From assembly GCA_900642245.1 (NCBI GenBank), contig CAAAJI010000147.1, positions 19,547 through 31,100 on the forward strand: a DNA stretch of 11,554 nt. Direction: 5' to 3'. A program made the translations under genes and the position numbers. Below, piece after piece: positions 1 to 7,689 of the stretch. Origin of the DNA: Fragilaria radians. Taxonomy: Eukaryota; Bacillariophyta; Fragilariophyceae; Fragilariales; Fragilariaceae. The notes under the pieces are model-generated. The model was not told the origin of the DNA and searched no databases. It saw nothing but the letters and a program-made list of their open reading frames with translations. How positions within the stretch are numbered: position 1 is the stretch's first letter; every line of letters begins with the position of its first letter.

Positions 1-184
1 TCTTCTTTCCGTCTTCAGTCTTTTCATCAATAACATCCAAACTTGAAGGGATTTCTACTTTTCCCAACAGTACATCTTTGATCCCAGAGCGTTTAGCTTT
101 GGCAAGAAACTTTTCATTCCAACTTGGCCATTCCTCCTTTCTTCCTGAGAAATTAAGAACACGAATAGCACTAAAATCCGTCAT
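1..184 (-). CDS. Ty1/copia gag-pol polyprotein, N-terminal fragment (runs off left edge)
   Basis: The minus strand is open from an ATG at 184-182 through the left edge, giving 61 codons without a stop. The protein starts MTDFSAIRVLNFSGRKEEWP and continues through a WNEKFLAKAKRSG segment and a DVLLGK segment. This FxGxxxxWPxWxEKFLAKAKRxGxxxxLLGK arrangement is the usual start of the Gag region in diatom copia-like elements. Gag packages the element RNA into virus-like particles, and protease, integrase, reverse transcriptase and RNase H would follow further left, outside the window. The frame is undamaged over the visible part, so this copy may be recent or intact. It points away from the copia remnant at 455-917, so the two belong to different insertions. 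The family call rests on remembered resemblance, not on a search. Confidence 0.8.
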   Translation of the reverse strand, partial: MTDFSAIRVLNFSGRKEEWPSWNEKFLAKAKRSGIKDVLLGKVEIPSSLDVIDEKTEDGKK

Positions 185-454
185 AACAAGCAAATTTTTC
201 AAATTAAAAGTCAGCCTGACTTACTAACGACGATTATTCAAAAAGAAGAGGTTTTACTCTATCAACCTCACGTTTAAACGTGTTAAAATACCTCTTCACA
301 CTTAAATTGTAATCACTAAAATAATTCTTTTACACTATCGCTAAAACATTGTAGTTCTCATCACTGTTCTCACATTTAGAATCGCTAATCAATGCACATA
401 CATTAAACTAAAGTCAATCAATACTTGGGTTAAGAATATGAGGGATACACTCCA
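185..454 (-). other. Probable leader and 5' LTR of the minus-strand copia element
   Basis: This AT-rich, non-coding stretch lies directly upstream of the gag start and ends where the copia RNase H remnant of opposite orientation begins. By position it should contain the untranslated leader, the primer-binding site and the 5' LTR. A TGTTA at 281-285 could be one LTR boundary in reverse complement, with the short inverted repeats at 245-297 beside it. I could not identify a convincing primer-binding site, a target-site duplication or the outer LTR end, and the matching 3' LTR is off the window. The assignment is therefore inferred from context. Confidence 0.3.
245..297. repeat. Nested inverted repeats upstream of gag
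   Basis: Two arms of eight bases, GAAGAGGT at 245-252 and ACCTCTTC at 290-297, are exact reverse complements. Between them lies a perfect 14-base palindrome, CACGTTTAAACGTG, at 269-282. Transcribed in the gag direction this could fold into a stem-loop in the retrotransposon leader, or it could mark the LTR/leader boundary. The function is unknown. Confidence 0.5.
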
Positions 455-917
455 ATACTTAAGACCTTTCCAAAGGGGAGACTTATTATTGACACAGCAT
501 ATCCAGATCACTCCGTATACCCTGTTGAGGGTCACCCTAATTAGAAAGATTTCTATCCAAGAAATTCCAAATGACCTTTCTGTGTCAAAGGGACCAAAAG
601 TTTGGATGACTGACTAAATGGATGCACATCATGCACATCATTTAGTAACCAGAAGATCCACTACAGGTATCCTTATGATGTTGAATAATACGCCAATCAG
701 GTGGGTATCTAAACGTCAGAAGACAGTAGAGACTTCAACTTATGGTTCAGAATTAGTTGTGTCAAGAATAGCTACAGAACTCATTCTGGAGGTTAGATTC
801 ATGTTGAGGTCATTGGGTGTGGCATTAGATGGACCTACTCTAATGTTAGGAGATAATACGTCAGTGGTTTTGAATACTTATTTGAAATTGGGGTTGCAGA
901 GGACATCAAATCAATGA
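455..917 (+). pseudogene. Decayed Ty1/copia polyprotein fragment: linker and RNase H domain
   Basis: This is a remnant of the C-terminal part of a copia polyprotein. From about 461 one frame reads KTFPKGRLIIDTAYPDHSVY and then PVEGHPN, a stop where Trp is expected, and KDFYP. The frame then shifts, continuing as KGPKVWMTD, a TAA stop, and from 618 MDAHHAHHLVTRRSTTGI followed by a stretch containing NNTPIRW, SKRQKTVETSTYGSEL, MLRSLGVALDGP and MLGDN. These are classic copia RNase H motifs: DADHAHDLVTRRS, KTVETSTYGSE and the acidic LGDN. At about 877, after VVLNT, the expected PSSVLKKKH continuation is missing and unrelated sequence begins. Reverse transcriptase and integrase are absent on the left. 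At least two stops, one frameshift and truncation at both ends make it non-functional. It probably sits beside or under the insertion represented by the minus-strand gag. Confidence 0.8.
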
Positions 918-2258
918 CAGAGAAAAAAGGTTCATCCAAAAATGAAAAGCAAAATAATAGAAGCAGACTGCTTTAAGTACATGATTGATAGCAGATATGG
1001 AAGCAGCATGCTTAAAACTAATTTAAATGCAAGACCATGACTTAGAGAGACGAGAATTGAGATTGAATCAGGAATTGAGGTGAAAAATTTGGTATTTCTT
1101 CTGAAGAAAAGCACCCTGTATTGGTAATTTGATGTGTGAACACAATGTCACGAGAACAATTATCATGGAATGAAAGTGCTCAAAGAATAAACGTGTACTA
1201 TCATCAAGGACTTGTCCACAAAATAATGAATATTGGCTTAAGCAACTTGATGTGATTTCTACATGGATTCCAATCATATATCATCTAAAATGAGATGATG
1301 CAATACTAAACGTTGAGAATGCTGCAGCAAAGAATCTGTCAATGTTGCGATGTATGATAAAGGGGCGGAGAAGAATCTAAAGGTAGTACTTATGGCAGGT
1401 GATTGCAAAATAATTACAACGATAGTAGATAATGCAAAGAAGCAGGATCAGGACCAAGCAAAAAGATAAACAATCTTAATAAGAGGAAGCTTGTGACTTT
1501 GCTTAGGAGTTTGTCCAAGAATGGTGGAAAAGTGGTCAACCAATGATAAAGTCTTGAGTCCTTGTTCAAATTGTAAAACCATTGACATAAGGGGATTTCT
1601 TTGAGAATGTGCTCAATAAAGGTAAGTGAACAAATCATTTCTTTGTGCTTCTAAAGTGAAACTTAAAGCGGATTAATTTCACAGACAGAAAAGAGATCAT
1701 TTCTCCACAAATAATACTGGATTGGAAAGATCTAGCCCGTGAAGGAGCTGCTGGAGTTATGAAGATATTTCAAGACAAAGAATGTTGGCACTATAAAGGT
1801 TGGTGAAGATTTGTTTACACGCTTTCACAAAACGAGATAAAATAAAAAAGCACTGTAAAATCATTAATGAAAATAGCCCAGAGGAAGAGGATTTGGTTGT
1901 GGAATTCATTGATCCATGTGTAACATTGTCATGCAACAGAAGAAGATGATCAGAGAGGATTATTATGACCATGTCTCCAATTTTTTCCGTTATTTGGAAC
2001 ATGTAAATTTCATGAACGGAACTTCCATTGAATTAATTGTCTACTCCGAGTAATTTGTAAATTTTTTCTTCAATTGTCGAATGACAGTAACGTTTTAAGC
2101 CTTAACAAGCAGACCTGATTGATTTCTGCTTTTTTCTTTGTGCCAATTGGAAATCTTTGGAACAAGAAACATTAGGATAAATTAATGACCCCAGAATGTA
2201 ACTTAGGTGCTTCTAATGACTTCAGATCAATTATTAACGAAAAGCGACATGACCTCCC
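918..2258. other. Gene-free stretch with possible relics of a decayed plus-strand gene
   Basis: No intact gene is visible. Short plus-strand open segments in changing frames lie in series. About 1314-1469 includes NVAMYDKGAEKNLKVVLMAG, and 1548-1601 includes SPCSNCKTIDIRG. About 1664-1804 includes LDWKDLAREGAAGVMKIFQD, and about 1803-1946 includes NENSPEEEDLVVEFIDP. The antisense strand carries several 60-81 codon open runs over the same stretch, as often happens opposite coding DNA. This could be a gene or transposon broken by stops and frameshifts, but in AT-rich DNA such runs can also be chance. I recognise no family. Downstream of about 1950 nothing is seen until the TATA-like box near 2259. 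Confidence 0.2.
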
Positions 2259-2266
2259 TATATATG
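2259..2266 (+). promoter_or_regulatory. TATA-like box upstream of the 224-aa gene
   Basis: TATATATG lies about 68 bases before the ATG at 2334, a plausible distance for a short 5' leader. It is the only TATA-like run between 2100 and the start codon. No transcript evidence is available, so this is a positional inference. Confidence 0.3.
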
Positions 2267-2333
2267 TCACGAAACCCTACGAAACGTTCGGAAAGTACAA
2301 GCAAGCTTTCTACAATTCAAATAAAGGTGCGAC

Positions 2334-3008
2334 ATGACAAGTCCGAATCTTCCTTGCAGCCTTGACTCCAGATCGTTGTTAGATGCTAGATGTCCATCGC
2401 CAGAAATGGAAACAGAACCTGGGAAAAATGGTACCAAGAAGACATCTTCCAATAAGCTAACAGAGAGGAAAGTTTCTTTCAACAAACTCGTTTTCATTCG
2501 AGAAACCCTTCACGCCAACGATTTCTCCCCAGAGGAAAAATCAAGAGTATGGTACCAAAGAAGTGAAATTGAGCTGATTAAGGATGACATGCAATTCACT
2601 CTGGGATTAATCATACAAGGGCGATTGAAAAAAGATACCGATGTTCATTGTGCTAGGGGTCTCGAATTTCGAACAGGCATCGGAGCAAAGAAGCGACAGG
2701 AAAATAAACTGAGAGCGTTAACGGCAGTTTTAGATGAGCAAGACATACAATTTGATCTTGGAGTTGTCAATCAAGTCGCAATCGCAGAAGTTTATCAGCA
2801 CATCAGCGTAAAGTGCCAAAGAGCCGCGATGGAACGCGGAAAATGGGATAGAAATCAGGCATATAGCAGTGCCGATTGTCCGACGTATATCTCACGAGAG
2901 AGTTTAACAGAGAAGAAAGACATCACAAGAAAACGGTTACATAACTTTTTGAAATTACGAACAATAGCTAGAAGGGGGAAATCCGAAGAAAAGGCTTCCA
3001 ATAGATAA
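2334..3008 (+). CDS. Diatom-specific conserved protein of unknown function (WY / ARGLEFRT / VLDEQ family)
   Basis: Single-exon reading frame of 224 residues. Residues 1-45 are a polar, Ser/Lys-rich N-terminal tail without a signal peptide or membrane segment. The core runs from about residue 46 to 172. It has VSFN (47-50), RETLHANDFSPEEKSRVWYQ (56-75) with an invariant-looking Trp-Tyr at 73-74, CARGLEFRTGIG (106-117), an Asn at 124, AVLDEQ (131-136), and IAEVYQHIS (150-158). This matches a family I recall as abundant and uncharacterised in diatom proteomes, with the pattern ETLHxxDYxxEE...WY...E...I...CxRGLExRT...VLxEQ...Y...S. No catalytic function is known for it. The tail after residue 190 is basic (KKDITRKRLHNFLK, then RRGKSEEK) and may favour nuclear or nucleic-acid association, which is inference. 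The ATG at 2334 is the natural start because it gives the complete core. Confidence 0.82.
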   Translation: MTSPNLPCSLDSRSLLDARCPSPEMETEPGKNGTKKTSSNKLTERKVSFNKLVFIRETLHANDFSPEEKSRVWYQRSEIELIKDDMQFTLGLIIQGRLKKDTDVHCARGLEFRTGIGAKKRQENKLRALTAVLDEQDIQFDLGVVNQVAIAEVYQHISVKCQRAAMERGKWDRNQAYSSADCPTYISRESLTEKKDITRKRLHNFLKLRTIARRGKSEEKASNR

Positions 3009-5056
3009 ACGAGTTTTACGATTGATGAGAAATACTAAATTCAATAATATGTAAATATAAATATGGCGGAAGAAGAAAGGTTTGATGTCTCGAATCTGAA
3101 ATCTAGTCTTAGCCCTTCACAATATTGGGGGTACCCTCCTTACTCAATTTGTACAGAAACTCGATAGATACCTGATTCATGGATGAATCTATTCACAGTC
3201 CCATTGATGACACTTCACAGTTTTTGTTGGTGCACTTAAATATGGTTTGAACAGGAAAAAGGATTAGCAGCTTCAAATTAAGGACAATAGTTAAAGAAGA
3301 CACAAATTAAAAATTATGGAAAAATGCGTTGTAACAGTCTTGTTGCTACTCGGAAATCAGTGTTTTAATGCTTCAAGGTTTCGTGTCAAGAGCAATGAGT
3401 TTTTCTTTCATGCACAAGATTTGGAAACAAGTGAAATAATATAAGTGGAGTTGCAAATTCCTGAAAAGGATGGGAAAGCATACGGAGGAACTCTTCAAGC
3501 TGGCACAATGAAAGCATCTAAACAGAAGTATTAGTTTAAAATATCTGTTACTCATTAGCCTTCTCCAGGCGAAAGATTAAACTATCCTCTAAATAAATAA
3601 TGTAGCCCAGAAATACCAGGGAATGTTTTTGAGGATAATTGGTAGACAATACTATTTGTATCATACCAACACTACCATTCTAAATTAGTACTTAGTACTG
3701 CTGTAATCAATAAAGTTCATAGATTGCTTATGCGCTTGAATGCTTTGAAGCGGATTCCTTTTTCACCTGAATTAATCTTCTAAGGTGATCAGTCGCTCTT
3801 AAAAGTTTCGTCTATACTGAGAAAACCGCTACGAAAGCTTAGTAAATCCTAGAAAAAAGCAAAGAGGGATATAGTTGAATGAAATCCCGGAAGCTGTCTT
3901 CATGAATAACCTCAAGGTCCCTTTCCAATTTAAGTTACTTGTGATATTTCCGAATTGAGAGCCCCCACACTTACAGTTTTTTTAAGGATAAGAGATGTGT
4001 GGGTTATTACTCATTTTTGACAATTCATCAAGCATTTCAAGCCAATGTTCTATGCAATAGCGGACCTACTAAAATCCTTGAAAGGAATGACGTAGCTTTC
4101 TTCAACAGAAATTCCACAAACAGCATGTCACAATTAACGTCACTATACTGATCAGGAATAATACAAGTACATAATGCTACTAATGGGTGCGGTTAGTAGA
4201 GATAATATTTATCAAATGAATAACTACAGTTATGACAAGGTTAGGGCATACATGAATGATATATGAGTAGCTACAAAAGGTTTGCGGTTGGAAAACCCCA
4301 AAGTTCCAGTTTAAAATAATAAGTGTTTAGTTTAAATTAACCCATTTGTCCCATTTGTCATTTTTAGAATCAATTGTTTATGAGTCTACTTATTTCCTTT
4401 GAGAAAAACTGATTAGCTCTGTCTTATCTAATTCTCTAATCTCCACTTTTTCTTTATTCAGCATAGAGGCAAACAATGTGAGGGTAACTTACGAGCAGCT
4501 TGTTCAAATGAATTGAGGTAATAAATAGACATCTTGCAACGTATTTCAATCTCAACAAATACTGGGATTGCAGTGCTCTTTATAAGAGTGAGTTGTGATT
4601 TCGTTTAAACTATTTGTTCATTTGATCCTAGTTTCCAATGCATAAAAAGAGTTGGAGAGGAAAAGTCTCTAAACTATTGGGATCTTAGTGCTAAACATGC
4701 TTTTGAAAGCACTCTAAATGCCTTTCATTTGCAATCAATATTGTTACCAACAAAATGACCATCTCAAATATTTCTACCTTAGTTCCAACGTGATGGGAAA
4801 ATGATTGTTATTGCATTTTATTCTATGGCAATATGAGTATATCCATGGATAAGGGTATGAAAACAAGCTCAGCAGTGTTACATGGTATAGGTGATGTTTG
4901 GAATTGCCTTGAATGACTGCAAAATAAGAATGGGAAGCAAAATGAGGAAATACAATTTTAAATATGAAGAATTGTAAGCTGCGGTATTTGTTATGATTGT
5001 TAAAGAATTACGCAATCACAATCATGATTTGGAATGTATAGTGTAGCAAGTATGGA
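3009..5056. other. Long intergenic spacer without a supportable gene
   Basis: This two-kilobase AT-rich spacer shows no open frame with recognisable content, no tRNA-like fold and no clear transposon motif. Small details only: a 34-codon frame at 3063-3167, a tandem pair of the 9-mer CCATTTGTC at 4342-4359, and a 7-base inverted repeat CCCACAC/GTGTGGG around 3965-4003. It separates a plus-strand gene from the 3' end of a minus-strand gene, so it should hold both transcript ends. I cannot place polyadenylation sites with confidence. Confidence 0.5.
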
Positions 5057-5418
5057 TCATGATTTGAATTGCTTTGAGAAATTTTGATCCTTTTTTACCA
5101 AGCCGGGTCCCTGACACCAAATATTGATTGCCTGACTCTCCTCCTCCTTTTTGACATTCTCTTGATTACTTTCAGGTATATTCTTAATGCAACCAACTGA
5201 TGGAAGGGGGATATCAGAATACAAGGGAATCATGAAAGGACTCAATTTATTGCACTTGTAATGAGGCAGGATATGTGATTGCAATGGGCGCTGAGATGTA
5301 TCAGCCACAATTCTGTTACTGGAGAGCATTTGTAGTTTGGTTGAAGTCATATTTTGGAAAAAACTTCTATTGAAGGCTTTGACCTCTAAACGACATTTTG
5401 GAGAAAGCAAACTTTCCC
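5057..5418 (-). CDS. Probable second exon (C-terminal part) of the DUF6824-like gene
   Basis: The minus strand is open for about 119 codons, ending in TGA at 5059-5057. The frame has no ATG at its 5' end; the first start-like codon is TTG, so it is unlikely to be a separate gene. It begins just after an acceptor-like AG (5420-5419), which lies 21 bases past a perfect TACTAAC branch motif (5445-5439). Joining it in frame to the gene ending at 5481 removes that gene's stop codon. The encoded segment is polar and unstructured-looking, with an IPLYSDIPLPSVGC stretch, an acidic/basic NQENVKKEEESQ patch and a short Lys-rich end. I recognise no domain. If it is an exon the whole protein is about 348 residues. 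If not, it is 3' flank with an unusually long open run. Confidence 0.45.
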
Positions 5419-5491
5419 CTCAGCAAAATTCATTCAGCGTTAGTATCGGGAATGGATTGACAGTGTGAAATAAAAAAAACTCACTTTACAC
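5419..5491 (-). other. Candidate 73-nt spliceosomal intron
   Basis: On the minus strand a donor GTGTAA starts at 5491 and an acceptor CTGAG ends at 5419. The branch motif TACTAAC sits at 5445-5439, 21 bases before the acceptor. Splicing joins G5492 to GG (5418-5417) and keeps the frame open. An alternative with the stronger donor GTGAGT at 5484 and the weaker acceptor GAAAG ending at 5412 also gives 73 nt and also keeps the same downstream frame. Both bypass the TGA at 5483-5481. The choice between them cannot be made from sequence alone. Confidence 0.45.
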
Positions 5492-6176
5492 CTAACTCAT
5501 TTGAATTGTTGGTTTTTGATAACTTTCTTACAATGCGTCCATTTGAAGCATGTTGTATTCTCTTTGCTACTTCATTGTTTTTGGTATTAGCCGCAGTATT
5601 CTGGCGCAAATGATGGCGTCTTCCAATAATCTTTTTCTTCACTGATACTACTTTTCTTGAGAAAGCCCTATCACCACTCTTGTTGGCTGTTATCTCGTTT
5701 ACGTCAGTTAAAGCTTTAGTGTTATGAACTGACTTTTGTTTCTTTGTAGTAGAAGATGGAAGAAACTGCTGGTATCGTTTGGCTTTGATGGCAAAGTAAA
5801 CACTTTCCGATGGTTTGGGAACCTGAGACATCGACATATCTTGTACACGAGATGATTTGAATCGTGCTTCTTGAAACTGAAGTCGAATGTCGGATTGGAC
5901 CATCTCAAGATCCGCCTCATACCATCGTTTCCCTCCAGTGCCCGTGGATGCACAATTAAGAAAACGAAATCCTCGCTTTTGCAACGTAAACAGAACCATT
6001 TGTTGGATGTTTTTCCTAACTGATAATTGGGGTTTGGGCTCATAATAGTAGTATGGAATGTAAGAAGTGATTACTTTAAGATATTGCTCGCCTGCGGGTG
6101 TTGAGAAATACAATTCTGGGTCAAGAATAATGTCGTTTGGAGTCGGTTCAATGAAAGTTACGTTGCTCGTGTCCAT
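5481..6176 (-). CDS. Divergent DUF6824-like protein (first exon, or complete 231-aa protein)
   Basis: Residues about 13-104 fit DUF6824, a roughly 90-residue domain expanded in diatoms whose function is unknown. PNDIILDPELYF (13-24) aligns with the usual NDVLLGRGG start, GEQYLKVI (29-36) with the GNxxFRxLV helix, and VRKNIQQMVLFTLQKRGFRF (53-72) with the IxxxIVxxVRxxGGRFL segment. KRWYEADLEMVQSDIRLQFQ (83-102) matches the closing W-x-E(V/A)-xD...A/S...KI-R...R segment. The Gly-rich LLGRGG signature has been lost (ILDPEL instead), so the domain is degenerate at its most conserved site. Residues 105-231 are Ser/Lys/Asn-rich, with basic clusters such as KKKIIGRRHHLR that could serve as nuclear targeting. 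No signal peptide or membrane segment is seen. The ATG at 6176-6174 leaves the domain complete. As an unspliced frame it stops at 5481; a short intron there probably joins it to 5418-5057. Confidence 0.7.
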   Translation of the reverse strand: MDTSNVTFIEPTPNDIILDPELYFSTPAGEQYLKVITSYIPYYYYEPKPQLSVRKNIQQMVLFTLQKRGFRFLNCASTGTGGKRWYEADLEMVQSDIRLQFQEARFKSSRVQDMSMSQVPKPSESVYFAIKAKRYQQFLPSSTTKKQKSVHNTKALTDVNEITANKSGDRAFSRKVVSVKKKIIGRRHHLRQNTAANTKNNEVAKRIQHASNGRIVRKLSKTNNSNELGVK

Positions 6177-6785
6177 TTTGATTTATGTAGCGATCATTTG
6201 AAAAGTTAAAAGTAGAAGTTATTCTACCCATTATCAGGTATAATTCTACGAAGTTTCAATTATGTAGAGAGTAATATGGCTAAATGTACCAGAAATGAAA
6301 TTGCGTAGAAAGTCAAAATTGTCAAGACCAGTACCCGCTAATTAGTCTCAGTTTGCCAACTTAAACTAGGAATTTTGATTTAGCACTGTTTGCTTTCATA
6401 CCAAAAACAATTAATGCCGTTAACTTTAAAATTATCCGATAGTCAGATGTTGGCTTAGTCCCATGACTTTTCTCTAAATCGAAAATTCCAGGCGGTGTTC
6501 AATTACGCATGCTTGACTCTCATGGAAATAAGTCACATTCTGACCTTTTCTTCTCAACTCCTGGTGAGATGTTATACTTCTGCAAAAGAATCATCATCAC
6601 AAGAATGCCACTCAGAAAGACCTACACTTCAGTGTAAAATATTGCTGACTTTGATTTTCGCTTCAGAACGTTCATAAATAAGGTACATAAGGCTATTTTA
6701 TCTGCATTGCCATTGCAAGAAATTGATAATCAGAGGCATGTGAAATTAGATGTAAAGTCTTCATGAAATCTGGTTATGACATATG
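6177..6785. other. Spacer upstream of the DUF6824-like gene
   Basis: This region should carry the promoter and 5' leader of the minus-strand gene starting at 6176. I see no acceptor site close to the ATG, so there is no evidence for an earlier coding exon. No clear TATA box, RNA gene or repeat is visible. A 60-codon plus-strand run at 6495-6677 lacks an ATG start and has no recognisable content. Confidence 0.4.
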
Positions 6786-6966
6786 TACTTACTTTGGCTC
6801 CTATGATGCCATTAAATGCACCTGGGATTTTGCTGATTGGATAGTCACATTAATTTGACTTTTCATGAAAACCGATAAAAATCATATTTACTTACCTTGG
6901 CTCCTATGATGTCACTAATTGCGCATGGGATTTTGCTGATTGGATAGTCACATTAATTTGACTTTT
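6786..6966. repeat. Tandem direct repeat, two 78-bp copies at 103-bp period
   Basis: Copy one is 6786-6863 and copy two is 6889-6966, with 72 of 78 positions identical and a 25-bp unrelated linker between them. All six mismatches fall in the first 37 bases. The last 41 bases (6823-6863 and 6926-6966) are identical and contain ATTGG, which is CCAAT on the minus strand. Each copy begins with TACTTAC, which on the minus strand reads GTAAGTA, a consensus splice donor, preceded by CCAAG in copy two and CCAA in copy one. The linker contains the 12-bp palindrome TTTTCATGAAAA (6860-6871, overlapping the end of copy one). It may be a duplicated promoter element or a duplicated exon end upstream of the minus-strand gene at 6176, or a degenerate satellite. 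Confidence 0.85.
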
Positions 6967-7281
6967 ACTTATCTGAAGAGGTGGACGCCAGTATTTGTTA
7001 AAGTTGTCTCAAAGTTTTCAATGTTGCCAAAAAAGCACGAATGCATCACACCAATTATTTCAATGTTTCATCACAGCACAAGAATCCACGGTGACCACAT
7101 CCTGAAGGGGAAAGTAAACGACTCTATGTGTTTGTGTGAAGGAAGGGAGGGCCTAAAAGCTTGTACATTTATAATTTCCAAAACTAACATTACATAACCA
7201 CTAGATGCATACTTGTTTAAGGAAATCAAATGATGCACAGTTACCTCAGAAAATGTGATTGCAGAAACTGGTGTAACGCAC
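6967..7281. other. Spacer without a supportable gene
   Basis: A plus-strand run of 85 codons (6940-7197) overlaps the tandem repeat and has no recognisable motif. On the minus strand there are splice-like sites, including an acceptor with a good pyrimidine tract, TTTACTTTCCCCTTCAG, ending at about 7102, and another AG at 7202-7201. These could belong to a spliced continuation of the small frame at 7282-7527, but no unique model emerges. Confidence 0.3.
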
Positions 7282-7527
7282 TTACGGAGAAACGTTGGTT
7301 GACATTGAAAAAATAATAATCAGCAAAGAATCAAGAAACCTTAATCGAAATTCGATGCCGGAGATTTTGTTTTGGTAGTTGCGAGTTTCATGATTCAGTA
7401 TTTTGATTCCTCTGTATGGAAGTCGTGTTCTTAATATCGAATGGCCAGTGGATTGAACAATAGATGGTAGAGGGGGGGATGACGCCGCCATATAGGAACA
7501 AAGAGATATAGCATCGGCATGATGCAT
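7282..7527 (-). CDS. Hypothetical small protein or first exon (81 codons)
   Basis: The frame starts with ATG at 7527-7525 and reads MHHADAISLCSYMAASSPPL, with a second ATG (MAASS) at 7491-7489. The stretch after the second Met is Ser/Arg-containing and nearly free of acidic residues (STGHSILRTRLPYRGIK), resembling an organelle-targeting start. The frame ends in TAA, but that stop lies inside a consensus donor CC|GTAAGT beginning at 7285. An 85-nt intron to the AG at 7202-7201 would extend the frame by about 40 codons before another stop. I recognise no domain. It lies 160 bases downstream of the coiled-coil gene on the same strand. It could equally be that gene's 3' flank. Confidence 0.22.
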   Translation of the reverse strand: MHHADAISLCSYMAASSPPLPSIVQSTGHSILRTRLPYRGIKILNHETRNYQNKISGIEFRLRFLDSLLIIIFSMSTNVSP

Positions 7528-7689
7528 TGTTCAATAAGATAGAGCGAGATCAGGAAGATTGCGCATATTCACCTCTTTTTCACCGTAGATAAATTAAACC
7601 AACTTACAGTTCAATCCTTCTCTTCTCTACACGTACATTTTCCACTCATATATATTTGATTTCGCATCTTTTAGATAGGATTCGACAGG

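Noticed and set aside
3063..3167. 34-codon plus-strand frame starting MAEEERFDV, 55 bases after the 224-aa gene
   Set aside because: Too short to support, no recognisable family, and most simply part of the 3' untranslated region.
3373..3555. 60-codon minus-strand frame rich in Leu, Phe and Cys
   Set aside because: The hydrophobic, Cys/Phe-rich composition is what AT-rich antisense sequence gives; there is no context or motif.
3960..4005. CCCACAC/GTGTGGG inverted repeat as a transposon end or terminator
   Set aside because: The arms are only seven bases with a long loop and no target duplication; chance is sufficient.
5708..6043. 111-codon minus-strand frame inside the DUF6824-like gene
   Set aside because: It fully overlaps the recognised domain in another frame, lacks family features and is best explained as a shadow.
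6495..6677. 60-codon plus-strand frame
   Set aside because: It opens with GTG rather than ATG, shows no domain and overlaps the likely promoter region of the gene on the other strand.
6889..6966. U1 snRNA or spliced-leader RNA gene suggested by ACTTACCTTGG
   Set aside because: The unit is too short for U1, lacks a recognisable U1 loop I sequence and has no convincing Sm site. The match is simply the complement of a splice donor. It is kept only as a repeat.
6940..7197. 85-codon plus-strand frame starting in the tandem repeat
   Set aside because: Its start falls inside repeat copy two, no motif is visible, and the composition looks like spacer.
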